Origin: CANHEE01 sp049316985
Lineage (GTDB): Bacteria; Bacteroidota; Bacteroidia; Chitinophagales; Saprospiraceae
Assembly (NCBI GenBank): GCA_049316985.1
Contig: JBMOJB010000020.1
Location: 1-38,532 of the forward strand
Length of the DNA stretch: 38,532 nt
Direction: 5' to 3'
The translations under genes were made by a program, and so were the position numbers. Of this stretch, positions 16,097-24,268 are shown piece by piece. Within the stretch, counting starts at the first letter, position 1, and each line of letters begins with the position of its first letter. The notes under the pieces are model-generated. The model saw only the letters and a program-made list of their open reading frames with translations. It was not told where the DNA came from and did not search any database.

Positions 16097-17419
16097 ATGG
16101 AAGAAATCGTAATTTATGGAATTGTCGGACTGATCTGTTTTGGAATCATGTACATTTATCTTAGAAAACTAAGAAAAGAATCCGATATCGTATCCGATAA
16201 AATTGAAAAAGCAATAGAAAGTGGTATTCACGAACCCGTATCGCTTTACCCCTTCATCAATGAGGACAATTGCATTAAAAGTGGCGCATGCATAAGTGCC
16301 TGTCCGGAAAAGGATATTATAGGAATAAGAAATGGAAGGGCAACGCTTATTAACGCATCAAGATGTATTGGGCATGGAGCTTGTTTTCATGCTTGCCCGG
16401 TTGAAGCAATTTCTTTGAGAATTGGAACAGAAAAAAGAGGAATTGATTTACCACACGTCAATCAAAATTTTGAAACCAATGTACAAGGCATCTTCATTGC
16501 CGGTGAACTGGGTGGAATGGGCTTGATAAAAAATAGTGTCGAGCAAGGTAAACAGGCTGTTCAAAATTTATCTAAAACATTGGATAAAAACCATAACGCT
16601 GAGTACGATCTGCTCATCATTGGCGCCGGCCCGGCAGGAATCTCTGCGTCATTGGAGGCAAAAAAGATTGGTCTGCAGGCGCTTATTCTAGAACAAGATA
16701 CGCTAGGTGGAACAGTGTATAATTTTCCGCGAGCGAAAATTGTTATGACAGCACCTATGGACTTGCCTTTGTATGGAAAAGTAAAACTGTACCAGACCAG
16801 CAAAACAGAGTTGCTGACTCTCTGGAATCAGGTTATTGCTGAAAACAAAATAAAAATTCACGAACATCAAAAGGTCGAGGAAATATGCAAAGAAGGTTCC
16901 AATTTTAGAATTAAAACCCTTTCTGGTGAATCTTATTTAAGCAATAAAGTGCTTCTGGCGATCGGCCGCCGAGGCTCTCCGCGAAAACTGGGAGTCGCCG
17001 GTGAAGAACTGGAAAAGGTCGCATACAAGCTCCTGGAACCAGAATTAATTCAAAATAAAAATATTCTGGTTGTTGGCGGTGGAGATTCCGCAATCGAAAG
17101 TGCACTGCTGCTTGCTGAAGATAATCGCGTGATTCTCTCCTATCGCGGAGATACTTTCGGACGTCTAAAACCCAAAAATGCCGAAAATTTAGAGATAGCA
17201 ATCAAGTCCGGAAAAATAACAATACTTTTTGGCTCCAATGTGACGAAGATCATCGCTGATAAAGTTGAAATTAAAGAAAAAGACAATAAATTGCAATTCT
17301 ATGACAATGATCTGGTCTATATTTTTGCCGGAGGAGAATTACCAACTCAATTTTTAGAAAAATCTGGTGTTCTGATTTCAAAAAGATTTAACTATACGAT
17401 GTTGTCTCATAAAAAATAA
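16097..17419 (+). CDS. Membrane-anchored ferredoxin / FAD-NAD(P) oxidoreductase with unusual Fe-S motifs
   Basis: The 440-aa protein starts with one membrane anchor (about 2-24). A two-cluster ferredoxin-like domain (about 50-110) is followed by a thioredoxin reductase-like flavoprotein domain with an FAD site (IIGAGPAGISAS, near residue 173) and an NAD(P) site (VVGGGDSAIESA, near 325). Both iron-sulfur motifs lack the usual second cysteine: C59-x2-S62-x2-C65-x3-C69-P and C90-x2-H93-x2-C96-x3-C100-P. No redox-active CxxC of thioredoxin reductases is present. The motif that normally closes such flavoproteins (TNVxGIFIAGE) lies before the first Rossmann fold, at about 125-135, instead of at the end. 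It probably passes electrons between NAD(P)H and the cytochrome b-like partner. The ATG at 16097 is preferred over an in-frame TTG at 16073 inside the previous gene. Confidence 0.85.
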   Translation: MEEIVIYGIVGLICFGIMYIYLRKLRKESDIVSDKIEKAIESGIHEPVSLYPFINEDNCIKSGACISACPEKDIIGIRNGRATLINASRCIGHGACFHACPVEAISLRIGTEKRGIDLPHVNQNFETNVQGIFIAGELGGMGLIKNSVEQGKQAVQNLSKTLDKNHNAEYDLLIIGAGPAGISASLEAKKIGLQALILEQDTLGGTVYNFPRAKIVMTAPMDLPLYGKVKLYQTSKTELLTLWNQVIAENKIKIHEHQKVEEICKEGSNFRIKTLSGESYLSNKVLLAIGRRGSPRKLGVAGEELEKVAYKLLEPELIQNKNILVVGGGDSAIESALLLAEDNRVILSYRGDTFGRLKPKNAENLEIAIKSGKITILFGSNVTKIIADKVEIKEKDNKLQFYDNDLVYIFAGGELPTQFLEKSGVLISKRFNYTMLSHKK

Positions 17420-17420
17420 A

Positions 17421-19271
17421 ATGAAATTTCTGACCCCATTCCAATTGCTACTGCTTAGAAACGCAACTGTTGTTGCTTTTTTGGTCGTACATGTCTTGAA
17501 TATGGGTGCACAAATCTCTCCAGGTAAACTCTCCAAAGGACACAGCAACTTAGAAGGAATCAGTAATTGTACCGCATGCCACGAACTTGGTGCGAAAATA
17601 TCCGAACAAAAATGTTTGAATTGCCACAAAGCGCTTCAGGCAAGGATTTCACAAAACAAAGGGTACCACGTTTCTTCTGAAATCAAAGGTAAATCCTGCA
17701 TCACTTGTCACAGCGAACACCATGGCTATAATTTTGAAATGATTAGATTTGACAAAAACAAATTTAACCATACTCAGACCGGTTATGAACTGAAAGGCGC
17801 ACACGGCAAACTCGAGTCCTGCGCCAGATGTCATACAGATAATTATATCGCCGACAACAACATCAAACAAAATAAAAATACATTTCTAGGACTAGATACA
17901 AGATGTCTCGCTTGTCACGATGATTATCACCAGAAAACGCTATCGTCTGATTGTGCCAAATGCCATAATTTTGACAATTTCAAACCGGCAGTTTCATTTA
18001 GGCATGACAAAACAGAATTCCCTCTGTCTGGTGCACATATAAAGGTAGATTGTGCAAAATGCCACAAAAGCGAAACTAGAAATGGAAAGAAATTCCAGGA
18101 TTTTGCTATTGCTTCATTCAAAAACTGTTCTTCTTGCCATAAAGATCCGCACAAAGGCGAATTTGGAGCGAATTGTAAATCATGCCATACAGAAACTTCA
18201 TTCAAGACCTTAAAATCGCCATCCAATTTTAATCACTCGCTTACCGGATATAAACTGGAAGGCAAACATGCTTCTATTGACTGTAAGAAATGCCATGACA
18301 ACAGAAATGCACCAAAAGAAAATTACCATGAGTTCAAATTATTAGGCGAAATAGTCTGCCTCACTTGTCACCAGGACGTTCATAAATCTAAATTTGGGAC
18401 AAACTGTAAGGACTGCCATTCTCAACAAAGCTTCAGTTATACCAAAAGCGGAGCGAATTTCGACCATGCTTTGACGGGATATACATTATCCGGTAAACAC
18501 ACAACTGTGGATTGTAAAAAATGTCACACCGGTCCGAAAATGACAGCTGTGCTCAAGCATGACAAATGCGCTGACTGTCATAAAGACCAACACAATGGTG
18601 AATTTTTGGATAACAAAAACCGCGATTGCGCTGACTGTCATAAAGTGACAGGATTCAATGACGGATCTTTTGGAATCGAACAGCATGAAGCGTCTGCATT
18701 TCCATTAAAAGGAGGACACCTTGCAACTCCTTGCAATGCTTGCCACTTAAAAGAAAATAAATGGACTTTTAAGCATTTGGGTAGCACTTGCAATGATTGC
18801 CACAAAAACATACACAGTGGATTTATTAGTGAAAAATATATTCCCGCAAATGATTGCCGTTCTTGCCACAGCAACGAAAGCTGGTTAGCGGTTGCGTTTG
18901 ATCATTCGCAGACAAATTTTGACTTAAAAGGCAAACATAAATCAATTGAATGTCGTGCTTGTCATTACAGAAATGATAACAAGGAAATTAAATCACAAAT
19001 TTTCATTGGCTTGAATTCGGAGTGTGCAAAATGCCACGAAAATATCCATGGTGTTCAATTTGAAGAAAATGGTAATACGGATTGCAAAAAGTGCCATGGC
19101 TTTGAAAAATTTGACAGAAGTAATTTCAATCACAATAATGCCGCTTTCAAATTAGATGGCGCGCACACTAAAGTTTCCTGCAATAAATGTCATCAGGAAG
19201 AATTAGTAGCTGGTAAGAAAAATATAAAATACAAAACAGGAAAACTGCTATGCGCAGATTGTCATTCATAG
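17421..19271 (+). CDS. Periplasmic multiheme cytochrome c with 23 CxxCH motifs
   Basis: The 616-aa protein starts with a hydrophobic export signal (about 1-31) and then carries 23 CxxCH haem-attachment motifs by hand count. The spacing is roughly one per 25 residues and runs to the very C-terminus, which ends CADCHS. Between the motifs the recurring pattern F-x-H, then G-x-H, then x-x-C-x-x-C-H resembles cytochrome c3/c7-type modules, and the extra histidines are likely second axial haem ligands. No other domain, membrane anchor or lipobox was seen, so it should act in the periplasm as an electron carrier between the inner-membrane subunits upstream and the larger cytochrome downstream. The ATG lies one base after the previous stop. 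The 3' end overlaps the next gene by 22 bp, and the last haem motif is encoded inside that overlap. Confidence 0.93.
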   Translation: MKFLTPFQLLLLRNATVVAFLVVHVLNMGAQISPGKLSKGHSNLEGISNCTACHELGAKISEQKCLNCHKALQARISQNKGYHVSSEIKGKSCITCHSEHHGYNFEMIRFDKNKFNHTQTGYELKGAHGKLESCARCHTDNYIADNNIKQNKNTFLGLDTRCLACHDDYHQKTLSSDCAKCHNFDNFKPAVSFRHDKTEFPLSGAHIKVDCAKCHKSETRNGKKFQDFAIASFKNCSSCHKDPHKGEFGANCKSCHTETSFKTLKSPSNFNHSLTGYKLEGKHASIDCKKCHDNRNAPKENYHEFKLLGEIVCLTCHQDVHKSKFGTNCKDCHSQQSFSYTKSGANFDHALTGYTLSGKHTTVDCKKCHTGPKMTAVLKHDKCADCHKDQHNGEFLDNKNRDCADCHKVTGFNDGSFGIEQHEASAFPLKGGHLATPCNACHLKENKWTFKHLGSTCNDCHKNIHSGFISEKYIPANDCRSCHSNESWLAVAFDHSQTNFDLKGKHKSIECRACHYRNDNKEIKSQIFIGLNSECAKCHENIHGVQFEENGNTDCKKCHGFEKFDRSNFNHNNAAFKLDGAHTKVSCNKCHQEELVAGKKNIKYKTGKLLCADCHS

Positions 19272-22200
19272 TATTCTTAGTCCTTTTTGGATTTATTCTG
19301 GCGTGGGGCCAATCTCCACACGGAAAGGGATTTGCTATGGATTGTGCCAAATGTCATAGCGCTGAAACTTGGAGTTACAATTCGAAAACAACCAAATTTC
19401 GACATGATAGTACGTTGTTTCCGCTTGTCGGTCAACATACAGATGTAAACTGCAAATCTTGCCATAGTTCACTCGATTTCAAAAAAGCAGACAGTAAATG
19501 CGTGTCGTGCCATACGGATGTTCATCAGCAGACCGTTGGAACAGATTGTGCCAGATGCCATACGCCAAAATCCTGGATTGTCGAGAATGTAACACAGATA
19601 CATGAACAGATTTCTTTCCCGTTAATGGGCGTTCACGCAACTGTGAATTGTAACGACTGCCACAATAGCGAGACCAATACCCGATTTAGTCCTATTGGAA
19701 TGGAATGCATAAACTGCCATAAAAACGACTTTGTTACCAGCCAAAAACCAAATCACATTAAAAAAGGTTTTTCTCAGGATTGTGCTTCTTGCCATGGACT
19801 AACAGGCACAGCGTGGAACACAAATAAGGTCGATCATGCATTTTTTCCTTTAGAACAAGGGCATAAAATTAGCGATTGTACTGAATGCCATAAAAATGGG
19901 GATTACTCAAACGCTACTCCAAATTGTATAAGTTGTCATCAAAAGGATTTTAACAGCTCGATTAATCCAAACCATAAAGCTTCAGGTCTGTCTACTGACT
20001 GTGTAAGTTGCCACACCATTGCACCAGGTTGGAAGCCCGCTACATTTACCAATCATGATGGATCGTATTTTCCAATTTATACCGGAAAACACAAAGGCAC
20101 GTGGATAGAATGCAAAGATTGCCACAGCAATTCCAGCGATTACTCAAAATTTACTTGTACAACATGTCATAAAAATCCGGAAACGAATGTTGCGCATTCA
20201 TCAGTAAGTGGATATAGTTTTACAGACAATGCCTGTCTGGCTTGCCACCCTACCGGCGATGCCAGTAAGACCTTTGACCACAATTCGACCCAATTTGCAC
20301 TTACCGGTGCCCATCGCATGCTGGATTGTGTCAGTTGTCATGCAGGAGGCTATAAAGGTACACCAACACAATGTAAAGATTGTCATACCAAAGATTACAA
20401 CCTGGCCATTAATCCGGACCATAAAAAACTAAACATCAGTACCGACTGCATATCCTGTCATACCACAAATCCGGGTTGGAGTCCGGCAACATTTGGTATA
20501 CACAATTCGATTTATCCATTGAATGGTGCTCATGCTGCTATATCAAATCAATGCAATGCTTGTCATAAAGACAATTACAATAATACACCAAACACATGTG
20601 TAGCTTGTCACAAAACTGACTATAACAATACAAAAGATCCAGATCACAGCATCAATCAGTTTTCACAGGATTGCGCCACTTGCCATACTGAATCGGCATG
20701 GGCACCATCGACTTTTAATCACGATGGACAATATTTTCCAATTTATAGAGGCAAACATAAAGGACAGTGGAGCCAATGCGTCGATTGCCATCCGGTGAAT
20801 GGCGATTTAAAGCAATTTACTTGTATTTCTTGTCATAAAAATCCTGAAACTACGACTGCTCATAATGGCGTTGCAGGTTATAATTACAACAACAACGCCT
20901 GTCTTGCGTGTCACCCAACCGGCGATGTCGGTATGGCATTCAATCACAACAATACCGCATTTCCACTTACCGGAGCGCACAATGGCCCTGATTGTATCGC
21001 ATGTCATGCAAAAGGTTATAAGGGAACTTCTACCGTTTGTGCGGACTGCCACAAAGTAGATCTTGACCAGGCAATTAATCCGAACCATAAATTACTTGGC
21101 TTCAGCAATGATTGCTCAAAATGCCACAGCACAGCTCCGGGCTGGAATCCAGCTTCATTTAGTGAACACAATACGGTATATACTTTAAAAGGAGCACATG
21201 CTACAATCGCTAATGATTGTGCTGCTTGTCACAAGGGGAACTACAATAATACGCCTAACACCTGCATCGCTTGCCACAATAAAGACTACAACGATGCCCT
21301 TGATCCAAATCACGTAGCGTTTCAATTTTCTACGGATTGTGCTACTTGTCACACTGAAAATGCGTGGAATCCATCAACCTTTAACCACGACAACCAATTT
21401 TTCCCAATTTATACCGGAAAACACAAAGGACAGTGGAGTCAGTGTATCGATTGCCATAATAAATCAGGAAACACCCGCGAATTCACTTGTATTACTTGTC
21501 ACCAGAATCCGGAAACAAACACAAAACATCAAGGAGTTGCGGGCTACAATTATTCAAGTCAGGCTTGCTTTGCCTGCCACCCGACAGGAGAAGCCGATAA
21601 TATATTTAACCACAATGCCACTATGTTTCCGCTAACTGGCGCACATCTTGGCGCAGAATGTGCTAGTTGTCATGCCACTGGATACAAAGGCACCCCAACT
21701 ACCTGTGTTAACTGTCATACAACTGATTTTAATCAATCTAAGAATCCTGACCACAAAAGTCTTGGAATATCTACCGACTGTGTTTCCTGCCATACAACTG
21801 CACCGGGATGGGCACCTGCTACCTTTTCGAATCACGAAAGTTTCTATCCTATAGAAGGTGCGCACAAAAGTATTGCAAATGATTGTGCAGCTTGCCATAA
21901 AGGAAATTACAGCACCACTCCGAATACTTGTGTAGGTTGTCATACTCAGGATTACAATGACACCAAAGACCCCGATCACTTTATTGGTAAATTTCCGAAA
22001 GACTGTGCCACCTGCCATAGTCAAGACAACTGGACAACTACGAACATTGATCATAATATTTTCTATCCTTTGCTTGGCGCTCATGCAACAATTGCAAAAA
22101 ACTGCAAAGATTGTCATGCAAGTGGATATAACAATACACCAAATACATGTATTGGTTGTCATACCAAAGACTATGACGCCGTAAAAAACCCCGATCACTT

Positions 22201-24256
22201 AGCAGGGAAGTTTCCTAAAGATTGCAGCACCTGTCATAGTCAGAATAATTGGACATCCACCAGTTTTGATCACAACATCTTTTATCCTTTGACAGGTGCG
22301 CATGCATCAATCTCAAACAATTGCAAAGCATGCCATATCAATGGATATAACAACACGCCGAATACATGCGTAGGATGTCACACAGCAGACTATAATGGTG
22401 CAAAGAACCCGGATCACCTAGCCGGCAATTTTCCGAAAGAATGCAATGCTTGTCACTCACAAGTCAGCTGGTCACCGACAAGTTTTAATCATAGCATTTT
22501 CTACCCCTTAACAGGTGCACATGCCGGTATTGCTAATAATTGCAAAGATTGCCATATCAACGGTTATAATAATACACCAAATACCTGTGTCGGTTGTCAC
22601 CAGCAGAATTACAATACCTCACTTAACCCCAATCATAACTCTATTGGCATTTCAACCGATTGTGCTTCATGTCATACTACTGCGCCGGGATGGAGTCCGG
22701 CTTCAATGCCCAACCATAATACATACTACGCAATCACTGGCGCACACGCTGCTATTTCTACAGATTGCGTAGCATGTCATAATGGAGACTATAAAAATAC
22801 ACCAAATACTTGTGCGGGTTGCCATACAACTGATTACAATAAGACCGTTAGCCCGGACCACAAAACGCAGCAGTTCCCAACAGATTGCGCCTCTTGTCAC
22901 AGTCAAAATGCATGGGCACCTTCAACCTTTAATCATAGTAATTACTATCCTTTGCTGGGTGCACATGCCAACATAAAAAACAATTGTGTAGATTGTCACA
23001 AAGGAAATTACAACAATACCCCAACTACTTGTGTGGGTTGCCACAGTTCAGATTTCAACGGTGCAACAAATCCAGATCACAAAAACAATTTATACAATAA
23101 TAACTGTACGAGTTGCCATTCTCAAAATGCCTGGAGCCCTGCGTTGTTTGACCATAACCCTGTCTATCCTTTGACTGGTGCACATACAAGCGTAAGTTCA
23201 CAATGTGCTTCTTGTCACCATGGAAATTACAGTAATACACCACAGACTTGTGTTGGATGCCACCAAACCGATTTCAATACTTCATTAAACCCGAAACACA
23301 ACGTTCTAAATTTATCTACAGATTGTGTTACATGCCATAGCACAACTCCGGGTTGGAGTCCGGCATCTTTTCCAAATCACAATTCATTCTACGTTATCTC
23401 CGGTGCTCATACCGCAATAAGTAATGATTGTAATGCTTGTCACAAAAGCAATTACAATAATACACCAAATACATGCGTCGGCTGCCATCAGGCAGATTAT
23501 AATAATGCCAACAATCCTGATCACGACGTTAAACTATTTCCTACGGAATGTAAGGATTGTCATAGTCAGAATGCCTGGACTCCATCGTCATTCAATCATA
23601 GCAACTATTATCCTTTAACGGGAGCACATTCAACTATTGCTAACGATTGTGTCGCTTGTCATCATGGAAATTATACCAATACACCGAAAACCTGCGTCGG
23701 TTGCCACCAAGGCGATTACAATACTTCTTTGAATCCTAAACACGTTTTAAAGGGAATTTCAACCGATTGTATTACTTGTCATACTACTACTCCGAGTTGG
23801 AGTCCTGCTTTATATCCAACGCACAACGCAGTCTATTTGATATCCGGCGCACACGTTCTTTTGGATTGTATTGACTGTCACCAAGGCAATTTTAACACAA
23901 CTCCTAAAACCTGCATTGGCTGCCATCAATCTGATTACAATACGGCAACTAATCCGAATCATCTCTCAGCTCAGTTCCCAACAGACTGCGTGTTATGTCA
24001 TACCCAATCTGTTTGGACTCCATCTACATTTCATCATGACCAGATGTACTTCCCGATATACTCCGGCAAACACCATAATGCTTGGAATCTATGCACTGAT
24101 TGTCATACAAATACCAGCAATTACTCCGTATTCAGTTGCATCACCTGTCACGAGCACAACAACAAATCAAAGGTCGACAATGATCACGACGAGGTAAATA
24201 ATTATTCGTACAGCAGTAATGCGTGTTTTGCTTGCCATCCAACGGGCAGCCACTAA
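19250..24256 (+). CDS. Giant multiheme cytochrome c with 67 CxxCH motifs
   Basis: The 1668-aa protein starts with a signal peptide (about 1-21, ending AWGQ) and carries 67 CxxCH motifs by hand count, one per about 25 residues. Nearly the whole chain is made of three-haem units of 71-76 residues. A typical unit has x-C-x-x-C-H-S-Q-N-x-W, F-N-H, Y-P-L-T-G-A-H, N-C-x-x-C-H, N-N-T-P-N-T-C-V-G-C-H and N-P-D-H. Each unit has three histidines outside the haem motifs, matching the haems one to one, as expected for bis-His haem c. No membrane anchor, lipobox or sorting domain is visible, so it is probably a periplasmic or exported electron wire. The ATG at 19250 is the only start that keeps the signal peptide, and it forces a 22-bp overlap with the previous gene. 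The last 40 residues resemble the end of the 13-haem paralogue. Confidence 0.95.
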   Translation: MRRLSFIVFLVLFGFILAWGQSPHGKGFAMDCAKCHSAETWSYNSKTTKFRHDSTLFPLVGQHTDVNCKSCHSSLDFKKADSKCVSCHTDVHQQTVGTDCARCHTPKSWIVENVTQIHEQISFPLMGVHATVNCNDCHNSETNTRFSPIGMECINCHKNDFVTSQKPNHIKKGFSQDCASCHGLTGTAWNTNKVDHAFFPLEQGHKISDCTECHKNGDYSNATPNCISCHQKDFNSSINPNHKASGLSTDCVSCHTIAPGWKPATFTNHDGSYFPIYTGKHKGTWIECKDCHSNSSDYSKFTCTTCHKNPETNVAHSSVSGYSFTDNACLACHPTGDASKTFDHNSTQFALTGAHRMLDCVSCHAGGYKGTPTQCKDCHTKDYNLAINPDHKKLNISTDCISCHTTNPGWSPATFGIHNSIYPLNGAHAAISNQCNACHKDNYNNTPNTCVACHKTDYNNTKDPDHSINQFSQDCATCHTESAWAPSTFNHDGQYFPIYRGKHKGQWSQCVDCHPVNGDLKQFTCISCHKNPETTTAHNGVAGYNYNNNACLACHPTGDVGMAFNHNNTAFPLTGAHNGPDCIACHAKGYKGTSTVCADCHKVDLDQAINPNHKLLGFSNDCSKCHSTAPGWNPASFSEHNTVYTLKGAHATIANDCAACHKGNYNNTPNTCIACHNKDYNDALDPNHVAFQFSTDCATCHTENAWNPSTFNHDNQFFPIYTGKHKGQWSQCIDCHNKSGNTREFTCITCHQNPETNTKHQGVAGYNYSSQACFACHPTGEADNIFNHNATMFPLTGAHLGAECASCHATGYKGTPTTCVNCHTTDFNQSKNPDHKSLGISTDCVSCHTTAPGWAPATFSNHESFYPIEGAHKSIANDCAACHKGNYSTTPNTCVGCHTQDYNDTKDPDHFIGKFPKDCATCHSQDNWTTTNIDHNIFYPLLGAHATIAKNCKDCHASGYNNTPNTCIGCHTKDYDAVKNPDHLAGKFPKDCSTCHSQNNWTSTSFDHNIFYPLTGAHASISNNCKACHINGYNNTPNTCVGCHTADYNGAKNPDHLAGNFPKECNACHSQVSWSPTSFNHSIFYPLTGAHAGIANNCKDCHINGYNNTPNTCVGCHQQNYNTSLNPNHNSIGISTDCASCHTTAPGWSPASMPNHNTYYAITGAHAAISTDCVACHNGDYKNTPNTCAGCHTTDYNKTVSPDHKTQQFPTDCASCHSQNAWAPSTFNHSNYYPLLGAHANIKNNCVDCHKGNYNNTPTTCVGCHSSDFNGATNPDHKNNLYNNNCTSCHSQNAWSPALFDHNPVYPLTGAHTSVSSQCASCHHGNYSNTPQTCVGCHQTDFNTSLNPKHNVLNLSTDCVTCHSTTPGWSPASFPNHNSFYVISGAHTAISNDCNACHKSNYNNTPNTCVGCHQADYNNANNPDHDVKLFPTECKDCHSQNAWTPSSFNHSNYYPLTGAHSTIANDCVACHHGNYTNTPKTCVGCHQGDYNTSLNPKHVLKGISTDCITCHTTTPSWSPALYPTHNAVYLISGAHVLLDCIDCHQGNFNTTPKTCIGCHQSDYNTATNPNHLSAQFPTDCVLCHTQSVWTPSTFHHDQMYFPIYSGKHHNAWNLCTDCHTNTSNYSVFSCITCHEHNNKSKVDNDHDEVNNYSYSSNACFACHPTGSH
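20231..21562 (+). repeat. Two tandem 666-bp (222-codon, nine-haem) super-repeats in the giant cytochrome gene
   Basis: The marker A-C-(L/F)-(A)-C-H-P-T-G occurs at 20231, 20897 and 21563, exactly 666 bp apart twice. Each interval holds nine CxxCH motifs plus nine other histidines, and contains a distinctive F-P-I-Y-x-G-K-H-K-G-x-W segment. A third copy begins at 21563 but loses that segment after about 470 bp and passes into the simpler three-haem array. Confidence 0.88.
21776..23983 (+). repeat. Array of ten three-haem coding units, 219 or 225 bp each
   Basis: Unit starts (codon before the first CxxCH) fall at 21776, 22001, 22220, 22439, 22658, 22883, 23102, 23321, 23546 and 23765, and the next begins at 23984. 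Spacing is 219 bp, or 225 bp where the unit begins with C-H-(T/S)-T-(A/T)-P-G-W. Each unit encodes three CxxCH motifs and three further histidines. Protein sequence is much better kept than codon choice, so these are old repeats under selection and not a recent slippage product. Confidence 0.9.
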
Positions 24257-24268
24257 TAACTCTAAAAA

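Noticed and set aside
21632..22198. A 188-codon open frame on the minus strand inside the giant cytochrome gene, with several similar ones nearby
   Set aside because: It is antisense to the repeated CxxCH coding sequence. Its regular Met-Thr pattern mirrors the repeats, and it has no independent start context or domain.
21776..23983. Regular 219-bp repeats considered as a CRISPR or non-coding satellite
   Set aside because: The repeats keep one reading frame, are conserved at protein level with CxxCH motifs, and have no short identical repeat with unique spacers.
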